Numbered from the stretch's first letter, positions 17,597 through 27,037 are shown. The stretch: 37,404 nucleotides of DNA from Gammaproteobacteria bacterium (GCA_919902765.1 CAKKRP010000060.1:1-37404), one strand, 5' to 3'. Made by a program: numbers and translations. Notes: generated from the sequence alone by a model not told the origin.

Positions 17597-18643
17597 TTAC
17601 TTCGGCACATTGCCGGCCGCAGAATGTGGCGACTGCGCGCGCGACGATTTGGTTTCTCCGCTGCCAACGCCTAGCTTTACATTTTCAGCTATTTTTAAGG
17701 CCTTGTTACCGTTAGATTGGCCATATGCGCAACGAAATATCGGCACACCCTCGGCGCGCGCGGTCACGTATTTGCCCATTTCTATAGGAATAATGTCACC
17801 GATTTTAAGATCGCGTACATCACGTAATTTGAGGGTAGTGGTGGTTAAAATCGCAGTAATACCTAAATCCGCATCGAATACTTCTTCGCGCAATGCCTGG
17901 GTCCAACGTTCGTCCATTTCGACATGATCGCTCAACACGCCCGCGTCCAATAGTTCGCGGATAGGCTCCAGCATGATATAAGGCATAGTGATGTGAAAAT
18001 CTCCGCCACCACCGTCTAATTCTATGTGAAACGAACTGACCACTACGACATCGCTGGGACTTACGATATTCGCAAAATGCGGATTGACCTCTGAACTCAT
18101 GTATTCGAATTTTACTTCTAGCACCGGCGACCACGCCTCTTCTAAATCCAAAAACGCCTGATTCAATAGATTTTGAACGATGCGCAATTCGGTTTGGGTA
18201 AACTCGCGGCCTTCGATTTTCATGTGGAAACGCCCTTCTCCACCGAAATAATTATCCACCAGAATGTAAACAAGCTTAGGATCAAACACAAATAACACTG
18301 TCCCCCGCAGCGGATCCATTTTTACGATATTCAAACTGGTCGGGACATATAATGAATGCACGTATTCCGCAAATTTCATCATTTGTACGCCATTGAGAGA
18401 GATCTCTGCGTTGCGACGCAATTTGTTGAATAGGCTAATGCGGAAATGACGGCCAAATCGCTCGTTAATCATTTCCAGCGTAGGCATGCGCCCACGCACG
18501 ATGCGATCTTGTGAGGCAAAATCGTAGGATGTTACGTCGGTGTCGAGCGCGCCCCCTGCGGCGCCTGTCTCTACATCACCGCTGGAGACGCCGTGTAATA
18601 GGGCGTCGATTTCATCCTGCGACAATAGATCATTCACGGCCAT
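17597..18643 (-). CDS. fliM: Flagellar switch protein FliM
   Basis: A 348-residue C-ring protein that binds CheY-P and sets rotation direction. The N-terminal CheY-docking peptide LSQDEIDALLHG is at residues 7-18, followed by a Gly/Ala linker, the CheC-like middle domain (about 45-235, with RFGRHFRISLFNKLRRNAEI) and the SpoA C-terminal domain (about 245-320). It starts 4 bp after the fliL stop. A C-terminal Ser-rich tail is unremarkable. Confidence 0.96.
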   Translation of the reverse strand: MAVNDLLSQDEIDALLHGVSSGDVETGAAGGALDTDVTSYDFASQDRIVRGRMPTLEMINERFGRHFRISLFNKLRRNAEISLNGVQMMKFAEYVHSLYVPTSLNIVKMDPLRGTVLFVFDPKLVYILVDNYFGGEGRFHMKIEGREFTQTELRIVQNLLNQAFLDLEEAWSPVLEVKFEYMSSEVNPHFANIVSPSDVVVVSSFHIELDGGGGDFHITMPYIMLEPIRELLDAGVLSDHVEMDERWTQALREEVFDADLGITAILTTTTLKLRDVRDLKIGDIIPIEMGKYVTARAEGVPIFRCAYGQSNGNKALKIAENVKLGVGSGETKSSRAQSPHSAAGNVPK

Positions 18644-18647
18644 GGGC

Positions 18648-19178
18648 TTACTGCATCACAATGCTATTAAAGAACGCGCCTTCGACGATTTTTTTGCCGG
18701 TTTCCGCCTCTAATATTTTTTGCACTTCTTCTAGGGCCGCCGCGCGCAGCCGCTCCTTACCTTCATTTGCAGATAGACCTTCTACTGTCTGAGTACTCAG
18801 CAATAACACCATTGCATTGCGTATGGCCGAGTTGTGTGTTTTGATGACCTCTGCGCCTTTTTCTTCGCGCGTCATCACATCCATACGCACTTGTAAAAAG
18901 CGCATACGTCCACTGGTTTCTTTGATGTTGACAACAAAGGCGGGTTCTAGTGGGACATACACAGCAGGTTTTTGCTTGTCTTTGTCTTTCGCGGCGTCGG
19001 CGCCCGCAGGGTGCGCGCCGGGGGGGCTGAGCATCCCGGTGGATTTCAGCATGGCGAACGTGAGACCCATACTGATAAACACCAATAGCAATACACCCCC
19101 CACGATAAGGAGTATCATTTTCATTGATGAACTGGATTTTGGGCCGTCTTCCTGCGCTGCTTCTTCCGCTTCCGCCAC
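18648..19178 (-). CDS. fliL: Flagellar basal-body protein FliL
   Basis: A 176-residue inner-membrane protein that surrounds stators and stabilises them. An acidic cytoplasmic N-terminus is followed by one membrane helix (about 21-45), a Pro/Lys linker and a periplasmic stomatin-like FliL domain (PLEPAFVVNIKETSGRMRFL; QKILEAETGKKIVEGAFF at the end). The start is GTG at 19176-19178 with AAGGA 8 bases upstream. It is the first gene downstream of a strong sigma54-like promoter and begins the long fli/flh operon. Confidence 0.94.
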   Translation of the reverse strand: MAEAEEAAQEDGPKSSSSMKMILLIVGGVLLLVFISMGLTFAMLKSTGMLSPPGAHPAGADAAKDKDKQKPAVYVPLEPAFVVNIKETSGRMRFLQVRMDVMTREEKGAEVIKTHNSAIRNAMVLLLSTQTVEGLSANEGKERLRAAALEEVQKILEAETGKKIVEGAFFNSIVMQ

Positions 19179-19216
19179 TGTGATATTCCTTCACTACCAA
19201 GAGATACTCAAGCGGT

Positions 19217-19232
19217 AGCAAAGCATATGCCA
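19217..19232 (-). promoter_or_regulatory. Sigma54 (RpoN) promoter upstream of fliL
   Basis: The minus strand reads TGGCAT, five bases (ATGCT), then TTGCT, against the consensus TGGCAC-N5-TTGCW. Only one position differs and the GG-N10-GC spacing is exact. Transcription would start near 19206, about 28 bases before the fliL GTG. FleQ/FlrA with RpoN drives this operon in Pseudomonas and Vibrio; the activator gene is not in the window. Confidence 0.78.
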
Positions 19233-19303
19233 CGGAAATGCAGACAGATGTCGAACTAAATCAGCACGTTGGAGGGTGTAATTTTACATGTGACGGAAAA
19301 CTG

Positions 19304-19337
19304 GCCTTTTCCCGTGCGCCGTAGCGACGGGAAAGGC
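19304..19337 (-). terminator. Hairpin after the yjfB-like gene
   Basis: A stem of about 11 bp (GCCTTTCCCGT with ACGGGAAAAGGC, one bulge) and an 11-base loop lies 25 bp after the stop of the yjfB-like gene, followed by CAGTTTTCC on the minus strand. The short T-run makes it a plausible but weak intrinsic terminator that would insulate the fliL promoter. Confidence 0.5.
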
Positions 19338-19361
19338 TAAAACGCACGCAACAACGTCTAT

Positions 19362-19565
19362 CTAAACCCGAAAATCGACATTTCGCCCCATGTGCGAGGG
19401 ATTTTTACTACCCCCACCGGCATGCGCGGCGCTGTCTAATAATTTTACGGTATTTTCCTGCACGTTATCGTTGGCCTTTTTCTCGGCCCATATGGCGGTA
19501 CTATCCCCTATTTTAGAGGCGCTCGCCATCGCTGTCGTCATACTTGATACACCATTCACGTCCAT
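19362..19565 (-). CDS. YjfB-type putative motility protein
   Basis: A 67-residue protein that starts MDVNGVSSMTTAMASASK and ends GRNVDFRV. Small proteins of the YjfB motility family share this design: an MDV start, an Ala/Ser-rich amphipathic helix, a central Lys-rich helix and a terminal GxNVD(V/I) motif. Function is unknown, and the link to motility in the family is by gene neighbourhood. GGGGGT lies 5 bases before the ATG. It stands alone between an RpfE-like gene and the fliL promoter. Identification rests on the two end motifs, without a database check. Confidence 0.65.
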   Translation of the reverse strand: MDVNGVSSMTTAMASASKIGDSTAIWAEKKANDNVQENTVKLLDSAAHAGGGSKNPSHMGRNVDFRV

Positions 19566-19670
19566 AACTTACCCCCTTTGGTGGGTAGCTTGCTCATCTG
19601 TTAGCGTCCCTTGGGTGGCGGCTCTACAGGCAAGCCGGTCAAAATTGCGTAGCGTGTCACACCGCTAACG

Positions 19671-20591
19671 CTACCACAGACCCCACCGCTTGGGCCGCCA
19701 GCGGCCACTGGCGCCGTCGGCGAATATAAAATTTATTGCATGCTGCCCCTGCGTGGTCACGAGATGCGACAATTTATCTAAGAAATCAATATCTAACACC
19801 TCTTCCTCGCGCCCTTGTGGCAGGCATTGTCCAAGTATAATCAGGGTGTTACCACGCGGCAGTGCCCTATCGAGCACGTGGGCCAGCGGCATGGCGCGCG
19901 TTCCCTGCCATACACACAGTAGCGTGGCGATCGCATCGTCGGCATAGACATTAGTCCACGCGGCGGTTGATGCGGTAATTGCTCCCTCACCCCACAACCA
20001 CCATGCATTCGCCACTTGGCCTAACCCAACATTCCCCAATTTATTAGGCCGCATATCAAGGTGCATCAGCATTTGTAATTCGTTAAATATCTGTTGCCAG
20101 ACGCGTTGTTGCGGCCCGCACGGCCAATAGCCGCGAATGTCTTGTTTCCAGGCCCGCCACCACGGTTCAGTCGTCAAGCCCAAGGGCTGATCAGCCCTGA
20201 TGAGCACTCGGCCCTCTAGGGTAGAGGCTACCTGCCATCCCAAGGGCGCTATGAGTCCGGTAAGCGCCTTTAAAAAAGGGGCACCAAGATCTTGGGGTAC
20301 CTGTGGCTTGCCGTCTAAAATCAAGGTGTCGCGCCCAGGGCTAAGGCGCACAGGCTCTAAACACGCCCAATGTTGCGCGTCGTGTGCGACCAAACCTTGT
20401 TGACGGGCCATCAGCGCCGCCCACGGAATGTGCGCCCCCCCGAAGAGCGATGCTAGACGATCCGGTGGCGCAAGTGGCGAACCCGCCGGGGTTGCGGCAA
20501 CTCGCTGCAATATACGCTGCCATGGCGGCGTAGCCTGTTCGAATAGTGCCGAACGCGTGTGTTGTGGGAAAAAAATAATGGTCTGCCTCAC
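19671..20591 (-). CDS. RpfE/COG4255-like conserved protein
   Basis: About 306 residues from a GTG at 20589-20591. An ATG 35 codons further upstream (20696) is possible, but it would extend into the region used by the divergent xseB gene. The centre has NVGLGQVANAWWLWGEGA and the C-terminus has FADGASGRWRPKRWGLW. These blocks resemble proteins labelled RpfE or cofactor-independent phosphoglycerate mutase-like (COG4255), in which an NSLWLWGxG motif and a Trp/Arg-rich end recur. The molecular function of that group is not established. The protein is rich in Trp, has no membrane segment and no signal peptide. Start site and family are both moderately sure. Confidence 0.6.
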   Translation of the reverse strand: MRQTIIFFPQHTRSALFEQATPPWQRILQRVAATPAGSPLAPPDRLASLFGGAHIPWAALMARQQGLVAHDAQHWACLEPVRLSPGRDTLILDGKPQVPQDLGAPFLKALTGLIAPLGWQVASTLEGRVLIRADQPLGLTTEPWWRAWKQDIRGYWPCGPQQRVWQQIFNELQMLMHLDMRPNKLGNVGLGQVANAWWLWGEGAITASTAAWTNVYADDAIATLLCVWQGTRAMPLAHVLDRALPRGNTLIILGQCLPQGREEEVLDIDFLDKLSHLVTTQGQHAINFIFADGASGRWRPKRWGLW

Positions 20592-20791
20592 ACTACTCTC
20601 TACTCGGACGAAGACCGTGCCATTGTTGCAGTTGCGATGACCCGTCGCAAGCCGATACCTCTCCCTGCTGCTGCCCGCAAGTGGCCGCCATTGCATACGA
20701 CACTAGGCATATTTAGGCGCACGCTACTAGGTTTAATACCCCTACTCCGGTATCATATGCCAATCTTGTTAACTCGCTGATTGCAACGCTA

Positions 20792-21016
20792 ATGATTGAT
20801 TTTGAAAAAAGCCTTGCCGAATTAGAACAACTCGTGGCGCAGTTGGAAAAAGGCGACCTGCCTTTAGAGGCGTCATTGACGGCCTTTGAACGTGGTGTCA
20901 CCTTGGCCCAACAATGTCAAGCGGCGCTCAAAGAAGCGGAGCAACGGGTCAATATCTTGGTCCAAAAAAATGGTCAAATCGATGTACAACCCTATAATGA
21001 ATCCGACACAGAATGA
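20792..21016 (+). CDS. xseB: Exodeoxyribonuclease VII small subunit
   Basis: A 74-residue small helical subunit of exonuclease VII, which degrades single-stranded DNA together with XseA (not in the window). The family pattern FEKSLAELEQLVAQLEKGDL, with LEASLTAFERGVTLAQQC and EAEQRVNIL, covers almost the whole protein. It heads the xseB-ispA-dxs cluster, a common arrangement in gammaproteobacteria, and overlaps ispA by about 20 bp. Confidence 0.95.
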   Translation: MIDFEKSLAELEQLVAQLEKGDLPLEASLTAFERGVTLAQQCQAALKEAEQRVNILVQKNGQIDVQPYNESDTE

Positions 21017-21905
21017 CACTTTCAAGCACTACGCGACAACGCTACAGGCGCGCGCAGACGCCGCATTAGAGCGCTGGCTGCCCGCCGCCGAGCGTGCGCC
21101 CATCTTGCTCCACTGCGCCATGCGTTACGCGGTTTTAGGTGGTGGCAAACGCATTCGTCCGGTCTTGGTATACGCCACGGGCGATGCGCTAGCGGTGCCC
21201 TTGACGCAATTGGATGGCCCGGCCGCGACGGTAGAAATCATCCATAGTTATTCGCTGGTCCATGACGATTTACCCGCCATGGACAACGATGACCTACGGC
21301 GTGGCCAACCAACCTGTCACAAGGCCTTCGATGAGGCGACCGCTATTTTGGCGGGCGATGCCTTGCAGGCGCTGGCGTTTTATATTCCCGCCGTAGACCC
21401 GGCGATGCCCGCTGACCCCGCAATCCGTATCGCCATGATCGCCTTGATCGCCGAGGCCAGTGGCTCTAACGGCATGGCCGGCGGCCAAGCGATAGACCTT
21501 GGCGCAGTAGGACACTCACTAAATCTTGCCGAACTCGAAGCAATGCATTCATTTAAAACCGGCGCATTGATACGCGCCAGTGTCGGTTTAGCCGCCCTGT
21601 GTCGCCCGGATCTCTCGACCCATGAGCGCCAGTGTTTAGATGACTTTGCGCGCAACATCGGCTTGGCCTTCCAAGTGCGTGATGACATTTTAGACGTCGA
21701 GGGCGAGACTAACGTCATTGGAAAACCGCAGGGATCGGACGTGGCGCGCAACAAGCCTACCTATCCCGCGATATTGGGGATGGAAGGGGCCAAAAAGGCC
21801 GCACAATGCTTACATGAACAAGCCCTCGCAGCCCTCATAAATTTTGATAAAAAGGCCGATATGTTACGGTGGCTATCGCATTATATTGTGCATCGTAACG
21901 CCTAG
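20997..21905 (+). CDS. ispA: Farnesyl diphosphate synthase IspA
   Basis: An all-trans short-chain prenyl transferase (302 residues) that makes farnesyl diphosphate from isoprenyl units. The first Asp-rich motif is DDLPAMDNDD (residues 90-99) followed by LRRGQPTCH. The second is VRDDILDVEG near 230. GGGKRIRPVLVYATGDAL is the substrate-binding block near 48. The ATG at 20997 lies inside the end of xseB; an ATG five codons earlier (20982) is an equal candidate, since neither has a clear ribosome site and translation is probably coupled to xseB. A longer frame further upstream is only a shadow of xseB. Confidence 0.94.
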   Translation: MNPTQNDTFKHYATTLQARADAALERWLPAAERAPILLHCAMRYAVLGGGKRIRPVLVYATGDALAVPLTQLDGPAATVEIIHSYSLVHDDLPAMDNDDLRRGQPTCHKAFDEATAILAGDALQALAFYIPAVDPAMPADPAIRIAMIALIAEASGSNGMAGGQAIDLGAVGHSLNLAELEAMHSFKTGALIRASVGLAALCRPDLSTHERQCLDDFARNIGLAFQVRDDILDVEGETNVIGKPQGSDVARNKPTYPAILGMEGAKKAAQCLHEQALAALINFDKKADMLRWLSHYIVHRNA

Positions 21906-22005
21906 GGCGGCCGGGTCGCCGGTTTGCATACAATAACCTACTACTTGCGCCAAACTCGATAAACAGTCATTATTGGCGGCTTAAACCGCGCTGGGTTGAG
22001 AAGTT

Positions 22006-23901
22006 ATGACCGAAATAGGTCACTATCCTTTATTAGAGCAATACGACACGCCCGAGGCGTTGCGCCGCTTACCCGAGGCCCAACTGCCGGAGCTTGCGCA
22101 AGAATTACGCAATTTCTTGATCGAATCCGTATCCCAAACCGGGGGGCATTTGGCTGCCGGTTTGGGCACCATAGAACTGACGCTGGCCTTACATTATGTG
22201 TTTCAAACCCCTGAAGACAGGCTGGTGTGGGACGTAGGCCACCAGAGTTATCCACACAAAATAATGACGGGTCGCCGTAAAAACATGCACTCGTTGCGGC
22301 AACGCCATGGCATATCGGGCTTTCCCAAACGCAGTGAGAGCCCTTTTGACACCTTTGGCGTAGGCCATTCCAGCACCTCTATTAGCGCCGCCTTAGGCAT
22401 GGCCTTGGCCGCCAAACAGCAGCAGAGCGACCGCAAGATTGTCGCCGTCATCGGCGATGGCGCATTAACGGCGGGGATGGCCTTTGAGGCGTTGAATCAC
22501 GCGGGAGACTTGGACGCCAATCTGTTGGTTGTGCTCAACGACAATGATATGTCGATATCGGAAAATGTCGGCGGCATGTCTAATTATCTGGCCAAGATAT
22601 TATCCGGCAAGCTGTATTCTTCCGTACGCGAGGGCTCCAAAAAAGTCCTGCGCCGTATGCCTTCGGTGTGGGAACTCGCCCGTCGCGCCGAGGAACATGT
22701 CAAAGGCATGGTCATACCCGGCACCTTATTTGAGGAGCTGGGATTTAACTACATAGGCCCTATCGATGGCCACGACCTGCCTGCCTTGGTCAACACGCTC
22801 GGCAATATCAGATCGCTCAGTGGCCCCCAATTTTTACATGTCATAACCAAAAAGGGCAAGGGTTATCCCCCTGCGGAAGAAAATCCGTGTGAATATCATG
22901 GCGTCACACGTTTTGACCCCAAAACCGGTACGCTACAACGTAGCAAAGGTGCTGTCACCTATACCGAAGTCTTCGGCAAGTGGCTATGCGATATGGCTGA
23001 ACGCGACCCGCTGTTGATGGCCATTACCCCCGCCATGCGCGAGGGGTCGGGCATGGTCGAATACTTCCAACGCTTTCCAGAGCGCAGCTTCGATGTCGGC
23101 ATCGCGGAGCAGCACGCCGTCACATTGGCGGCGGGACTGGCCTGCGAAGGGCTCAAACCAGTGGTCGCCATTTATTCCACCTTTTTGCAACGCGCCTATG
23201 ACCAGTTGATCCATGATGTCGCCATCCAAAATCTGCCGGTGCTCTTCGCCATTGACCGCGCCGGTTTGGTAGGGGCCGATGGGGCCACCCATGCCGGAAG
23301 TTTTGATCTCAGTTTTATGCGCTGTATACCAAATATGCTGATTATGGCGCCCACCGACGAAAACGAATGCCGACAAATGCTCTATACCGGATATATGCAC
23401 ACCGGCCCGGCCGCCGTGCGCTACCCGCGCGGTCGTGGCCCTGGGGTTGAAGTGCAGAATACAATGGAAAGCCTGCCCGTGGGCAAGGCCGAGCTACGCC
23501 GTCAAGGTCATAGCATCGCCCTGCTCGCCTTCGGGAGTATGTTGGCCCCCGCCTTGGATGCCGGTGAGCAATTGGATGCCACCGTCATCAATATGCGCTT
23601 TGTCAAACCCCTGGATATCGACACCCTCTTGGCCGCCGCGCGCGACCATTCCTTGATCGTCACGATCGAGGAAAATGCAATCTACGGGGGTGCCGGCAGC
23701 GCCATTAATGAGGCCCTGGCCAAAATAGAAAATGTCCCTGCAATCATTAACTTGGGCCTGCCGGATCGGTTTGTAGATCATGGTGTGCATGAGCAATTGT
23801 TGGCGGACTGCGGCTTGGACGCCAAGGGCATCGTGGCCACCGTTCATCACTATATTGCCGCCTGTACTGCCCCAGTACTGGCAAACTCCATAAATTCCTA
23901 G
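22006..23901 (+). CDS. dxs: 1-deoxy-D-xylulose-5-phosphate synthase
   Basis: A 631-residue thiamine-diphosphate enzyme that makes DXP from pyruvate and glyceraldehyde 3-phosphate, the first step of the MEP pathway. Motifs are [16 protein letters not shown] near 75, the TPP-binding [20 protein letters not shown] through NDNDMSIS near 152-185, the catalytic Glu in [17 protein letters not shown] near 371, and the C-terminal domain with [13 protein letters not shown]. Length is normal. It lies 100 bp after ispA; that gap holds nothing I recognise. The short GAG before the ATG is a weak ribosome site. Confidence 0.96.
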   Translation: MTEIGHYPLLEQYDTPEALRRLPEAQLPELAQELRNFLIESVSQTGGHLAAGLGTIELTLALHYVFQTPEDRLVWDVGHQSYPHKIMTGRRKNMHSLRQRHGISGFPKRSESPFDTFGVGHSSTSISAALGMALAAKQQQSDRKIVAVIGDGALTAGMAFEALNHAGDLDANLLVVLNDNDMSISENVGGMSNYLAKILSGKLYSSVREGSKKVLRRMPSVWELARRAEEHVKGMVIPGTLFEELGFNYIGPIDGHDLPALVNTLGNIRSLSGPQFLHVITKKGKGYPPAEENPCEYHGVTRFDPKTGTLQRSKGAVTYTEVFGKWLCDMAERDPLLMAITPAMREGSGMVEYFQRFPERSFDVGIAEQHAVTLAAGLACEGLKPVVAIYSTFLQRAYDQLIHDVAIQNLPVLFAIDRAGLVGADGATHAGSFDLSFMRCIPNMLIMAPTDENECRQMLYTGYMHTGPAAVRYPRGRGPGVEVQNTMESLPVGKAELRRQGHSIALLAFGSMLAPALDAGEQLDATVINMRFVKPLDIDTLLAAARDHSLIVTIEENAIYGGAGSAINEALAKIENVPAIINLGLPDRFVDHGVHEQLLADCGLDAKGIVATVHHYIAACTAPVLANSINS

Positions 23902-23920
23902 TATACTAGTCAAGATTTAT

Positions 23921-24304
23921 ATGGCACCTCGTTACACCCTTAAGATCGTTACGGACTTTGCCGCCGCCCATACCCTGCGCGGCTATCCAGGGGATTGCAG
24001 CCGCATGCATGGCCACAATTGGAAGGTGGAAGTTGAAGTCGTGGCCCATGCGCTAGACGCCTATGGGATGGGCATGGATTTCAAGGCGATCAAGCATGGG
24101 GCCAAGGATGTCATAAACGAGCTTGACCACCGGTATCTAAATGAGCTTGCGGCTTTCGAGCGCGTTAACCCGACGGCGGAGAACTTGGCCTTATTTCTTT
24201 ACCAAACCATTGGCCATAAGCTGAATGCACCTGGGGTGCGTGTCAGCGCGGTCACCGTTTGGGAAACCGAGCGCGCCTGCGCCCGCTATAGCGAGGATGA
24301 ATAA
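23921..24304 (+). CDS. queD: 6-carboxytetrahydropterin synthase QueD
   Basis: A 127-residue PTPS-family enzyme, probably converting dihydroneopterin triphosphate to 6-carboxytetrahydropterin for 7-deazaguanine (queuosine) synthesis. Zinc ligands His17, His30 and His32 and the catalytic Cys26 are seen in [29 protein letters not shown] and [10 protein letters not shown] are the other family blocks. The Cys four residues before HGH fits QueD rather than a PTPS-III type. It starts 19 bp after dxs and is followed directly by folE2. Confidence 0.9.
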   Translation: MAPRYTLKIVTDFAAAHTLRGYPGDCSRMHGHNWKVEVEVVAHALDAYGMGMDFKAIKHGAKDVINELDHRYLNELAAFERVNPTAENLALFLYQTIGHKLNAPGVRVSAVTVWETERACARYSEDE

Positions 24305-24305
24305 A

Positions 24306-25094
24306 ATGTCGAACACAGACGAGATGGCAGACGTACAAAATAGCGCGGATGTGCGTCGCATAGCGATAGATAAAGTGGGCATCAAAGATATTCGTCACCC
24401 CGTGCGCGTACAAGACCGCACCGGCGGCGAACAACATACGGTCGCCACATTTGCCATGTATGTCGATCTGCCGCACAATTTTAAAGGCACGCACATGTCG
24501 CGCTTTGTGGAGATACTCAACAATCACGAGCGTGAAATCACCGTCAAATCATTCAAAGATATGTTATTTGAAATGGGCGAACGCTTAGAGGCCAAATCGG
24601 GGCATATCGAAATGCGTTTCCCGTATTTCATCAATAAAACCGCGCCTGTGTCCAAGGTACAAAGTTTGATGGATTACGAAGTCACCTTTAACGGCGAGAT
24701 CCGCAATGGGCAAACGTCCTTAACCATACGCGTCGTCGTGCCGGTGACCAGCTTGTGCCCGTGCTCCAAAGAAATTTCCAAATATGGCGCGCACAATCAA
24801 CGCTCGCATGTCACGATTACCGCCACCACTCAAGACTTTGTGTGGATAGAAGAATTAATCGAAATCGTCGAGCAAGAGGCCTCCTGCGAATTGTATGGCC
24901 TGCTCAAACGCCCGGACGAAAAATACGTTACTGAACGCGCCTATGATAATCCTAAATTTGTAGAAGACATGGTGCGCGATGTCGCCGCGCGTTTGAACAA
25001 AGACAAACGCATCTCGCGTTATATTGTCGAATCCGAAAATTTCGAATCCATACACAATCATTCCGCCTACGCGATGATTACGCAGGCCAAATAA
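24306..25094 (+). CDS. folE2: GTP cyclohydrolase FolE2 (type IB)
   Basis: A 262-residue GCYH-IB enzyme that converts GTP to dihydroneopterin triphosphate for folate and 7-deazaguanine synthesis. Family blocks are [39 protein letters not shown], and the conserved Cys pair in [20 protein letters not shown]. The ATG at 24306 has GAGG 10 bases upstream; ATG 24297 is possible but its ribosome site would be adjacent to the codon. It begins 1 bp after queD. The stop ends at 25094, touching the motB stop from the other strand. Confidence 0.95.
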   Translation: MSNTDEMADVQNSADVRRIAIDKVGIKDIRHPVRVQDRTGGEQHTVATFAMYVDLPHNFKGTHMSRFVEILNNHEREITVKSFKDMLFEMGERLEAKSGHIEMRFPYFINKTAPVSKVQSLMDYEVTFNGEIRNGQTSLTIRVVVPVTSLCPCSKEISKYGAHNQRSHVTITATTQDFVWIEELIEIVEQEASCELYGLLKRPDEKYVTERAYDNPKFVEDMVRDVAARLNKDKRISRYIVESENFESIHNHSAYAMITQAK

Positions 25095-26075
25095 TTATTT
25101 GGGCGCGAGCGTTTCCGGCGGCGCAGGCGTTCCCGGCGGCGCGGGTGGAGCGGAACGCACCACCTGCGATCCCGACATGATAGTCGCGGCGTCCTTGACC
25201 AAACGATGATCCGTCCCCTGCCCGCTTTCTTCGCGCTGGATGCGCTGCGCCGCCTCTTGAGTCAACACCACTATACTGGTGCGCCGGTTCATCGAGTCCA
25301 ATGGCTGTTCCGGTTTATACAACACAGTTGACGCCAGCCCGACCACGCGCGCGAATTTGTCTATGGGGTAACCCATCATCGCCATTTCACGGCGCGCGGC
25401 ATTGGCGCGATCCACAGACAGCTCCCAATTGCTATAATCGGGTCGCCCCATATATGCAACGGCATCGGTATGGCCCGTAATACTGACCTTATTGGGCAGC
25501 GGACTCAAAGACTTGGTGATTTCGCGCAGCATGGTGCGCATATAGGGCTTTACATCCGCGCCGCCCGAATCAAACATCGGCCGATTGTCCTTATCGACCA
25601 ATTGTAAGCGCAGGCCTTCGCTGGTCATATCCATAATCAATTGATCTTTGAATGCGGTCAGCGTTGGATTCGCTTTAATCGCCTCCGCAATAGTTGCCTT
25701 AAGTTGCTCCAGGCGTTGCTTATCCTCAGCAAGTTTTTTTTGCTTATCTTGCAACGAAACTTCTTCCTCTTCGGTAAGGCTTGTTTCGTCTAGTTTGCGA
25801 TCGGCAATGACGCCGGAGCCCTTAACCTCGCCCGCGCCGCCGCCCTCTACCAAGGTGCTACCGGGGGCACGAAAATATTTGGCGACGCCGTCTTTTTTAT
25901 CGCCGGGCAAATTGTTTAACAACCACAATAACAAGAAAAACGCCATCATGGCGGTAACAAAATCGGCATACGCGACCTTCCAGGAGCCGCCGTGGTGCCC
26001 TCCGGCCACTTTTTTGATGCGTTTGACGATGATGGTCGGACCACTTGTGGCATTTGCCGTCGGTTTACTCGCCAT
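25095..26075 (-). CDS. motB: Flagellar stator protein MotB
   Basis: A 326-residue MotB. The N-terminal helix has the proton-binding Asp38 in SWKVAYADFVTAMMAFFLLL, preceded by a basic cytoplasmic tail (IIVKRIKKVAGGHHGG). A coiled-coil linker (about 90-130) leads to the OmpA-like peptidoglycan-binding domain (SITGHTDAVAYMGRPDYSNW near 199; NRRTSIVVL near 265). The C-terminal tail is Pro/Ala-rich. It follows motA after 54 bp and converges on folE2 with no intergenic base. Confidence 0.95.
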   Translation of the reverse strand: MASKPTANATSGPTIIVKRIKKVAGGHHGGSWKVAYADFVTAMMAFFLLLWLLNNLPGDKKDGVAKYFRAPGSTLVEGGGAGEVKGSGVIADRKLDETSLTEEEEVSLQDKQKKLAEDKQRLEQLKATIAEAIKANPTLTAFKDQLIMDMTSEGLRLQLVDKDNRPMFDSGGADVKPYMRTMLREITKSLSPLPNKVSITGHTDAVAYMGRPDYSNWELSVDRANAARREMAMMGYPIDKFARVVGLASTVLYKPEQPLDSMNRRTSIVVLTQEAAQRIQREESGQGTDHRLVKDAATIMSGSQVVRSAPPAPPGTPAPPETLAPK

Positions 26076-26129
26076 TGACCTGCCTACCTTTAAATTTTGA
26101 GCGCGCGCATGCTGATAAAAATCACCGTA

Positions 26130-26987
26130 TTACGGCTTCTTCTCCTTCAGAAATTTCTCCAATTCACTGAAGGAGGGCCGGTCATGCTCTAAAATGACCT
26201 TGCGCGCGAATTCGACGGACATTTGCGGGCTGTAGCCGTTGATGTTGGCCAAGATTCCCGCCTTAATCACCTCGAGATATTTGCTTTCTACTATGGCCTT
26301 ATGCTCCATCGCGTGTCCCAGCGGACCGACAAAGCCGTAGGCCAATAAAATACCCAAAAACGTGCCTACCAAGGCCGCTGCGACTTTAGCGCCGATGACC
26401 TCAGGGCCATCGGAAATGGACATCATGGTGATCACCACGCCCATCACCGCCGCCACGATGCCAAACCCAGGCAAGGCGTCGCTGATACGGGTCAACGCCC
26501 CGCCGGCCTCGCGGCGTTCTTCTAAGGCCAATTCCAACTCCTTTTCCATCATGGCCTCCAATTCATTGGAATTGGCCGCACCGCTCACGACTAAACGCAA
26601 ATTATCCGTTAAGAATTCTACTGCGGCGTGATCCTGGCTAAATACCTTATATTTTTTGAACAGTGGACTTTTGTCAGGCTCTTCCAAGTGTTGTTCTAAC
26701 GCCATCACGCCGTCTTTACGCGCAATTGAGAAAACTTCAAAGAGCATGGCCAACAGTTCCATATAGGCCGGTTTACCGTACTTACTCCCTTTCAGCAGGC
26801 CCAGTAATTCGCTAACCACACTCTTAATCACAGACATAGGATTAGCGATGACAAACGCGCCTGCGGCCCCGCCACCAATGATAAGCAACTCCGGCGGATG
26901 CCAAAGCGACGCCAGTTCACCCTCCGAAATGACGAATCCCCCAAGTACACAGAGGAGAACAATCAGAATACCCGCGATAATTTTCAT
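26130..26987 (-). CDS. motA: Flagellar stator protein MotA
   Basis: A 285-residue MotA with four membrane segments (about 1-22, 30-50, 168-190, 200-222). The cytoplasmic loop contains AFFEVFSIARKDG-like and EVMEKELELALEERREA-type charged stretches that contact FliG. GFGIVAAVMGVVITMM and the LAYGFVGPLGHAMEH block are characteristic. A sigma28-like promoter lies about 50-80 bases upstream. With motB it is a complete stator set, separate from motCD. Confidence 0.95.
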   Translation of the reverse strand: MKIIAGILIVLLCVLGGFVISEGELASLWHPPELLIIGGGAAGAFVIANPMSVIKSVVSELLGLLKGSKYGKPAYMELLAMLFEVFSIARKDGVMALEQHLEEPDKSPLFKKYKVFSQDHAAVEFLTDNLRLVVSGAANSNELEAMMEKELELALEERREAGGALTRISDALPGFGIVAAVMGVVITMMSISDGPEVIGAKVAAALVGTFLGILLAYGFVGPLGHAMEHKAIVESKYLEVIKAGILANINGYSPQMSVEFARKVILEHDRPSFSELEKFLKEKKP

Positions 26988-27037
26988 GGCAAATTACACG
27001 ATCCCTCGTAGCGCCTCGCTCAAGCGACATGTCACCC

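Noticed and set aside
20592-20696. Upstream 35-residue extension of the RpfE-like protein
   Set aside because: The extension is Arg-rich without family resemblance and would occupy the xseB upstream region; the GTG at 20591 is preferred, though not proven.
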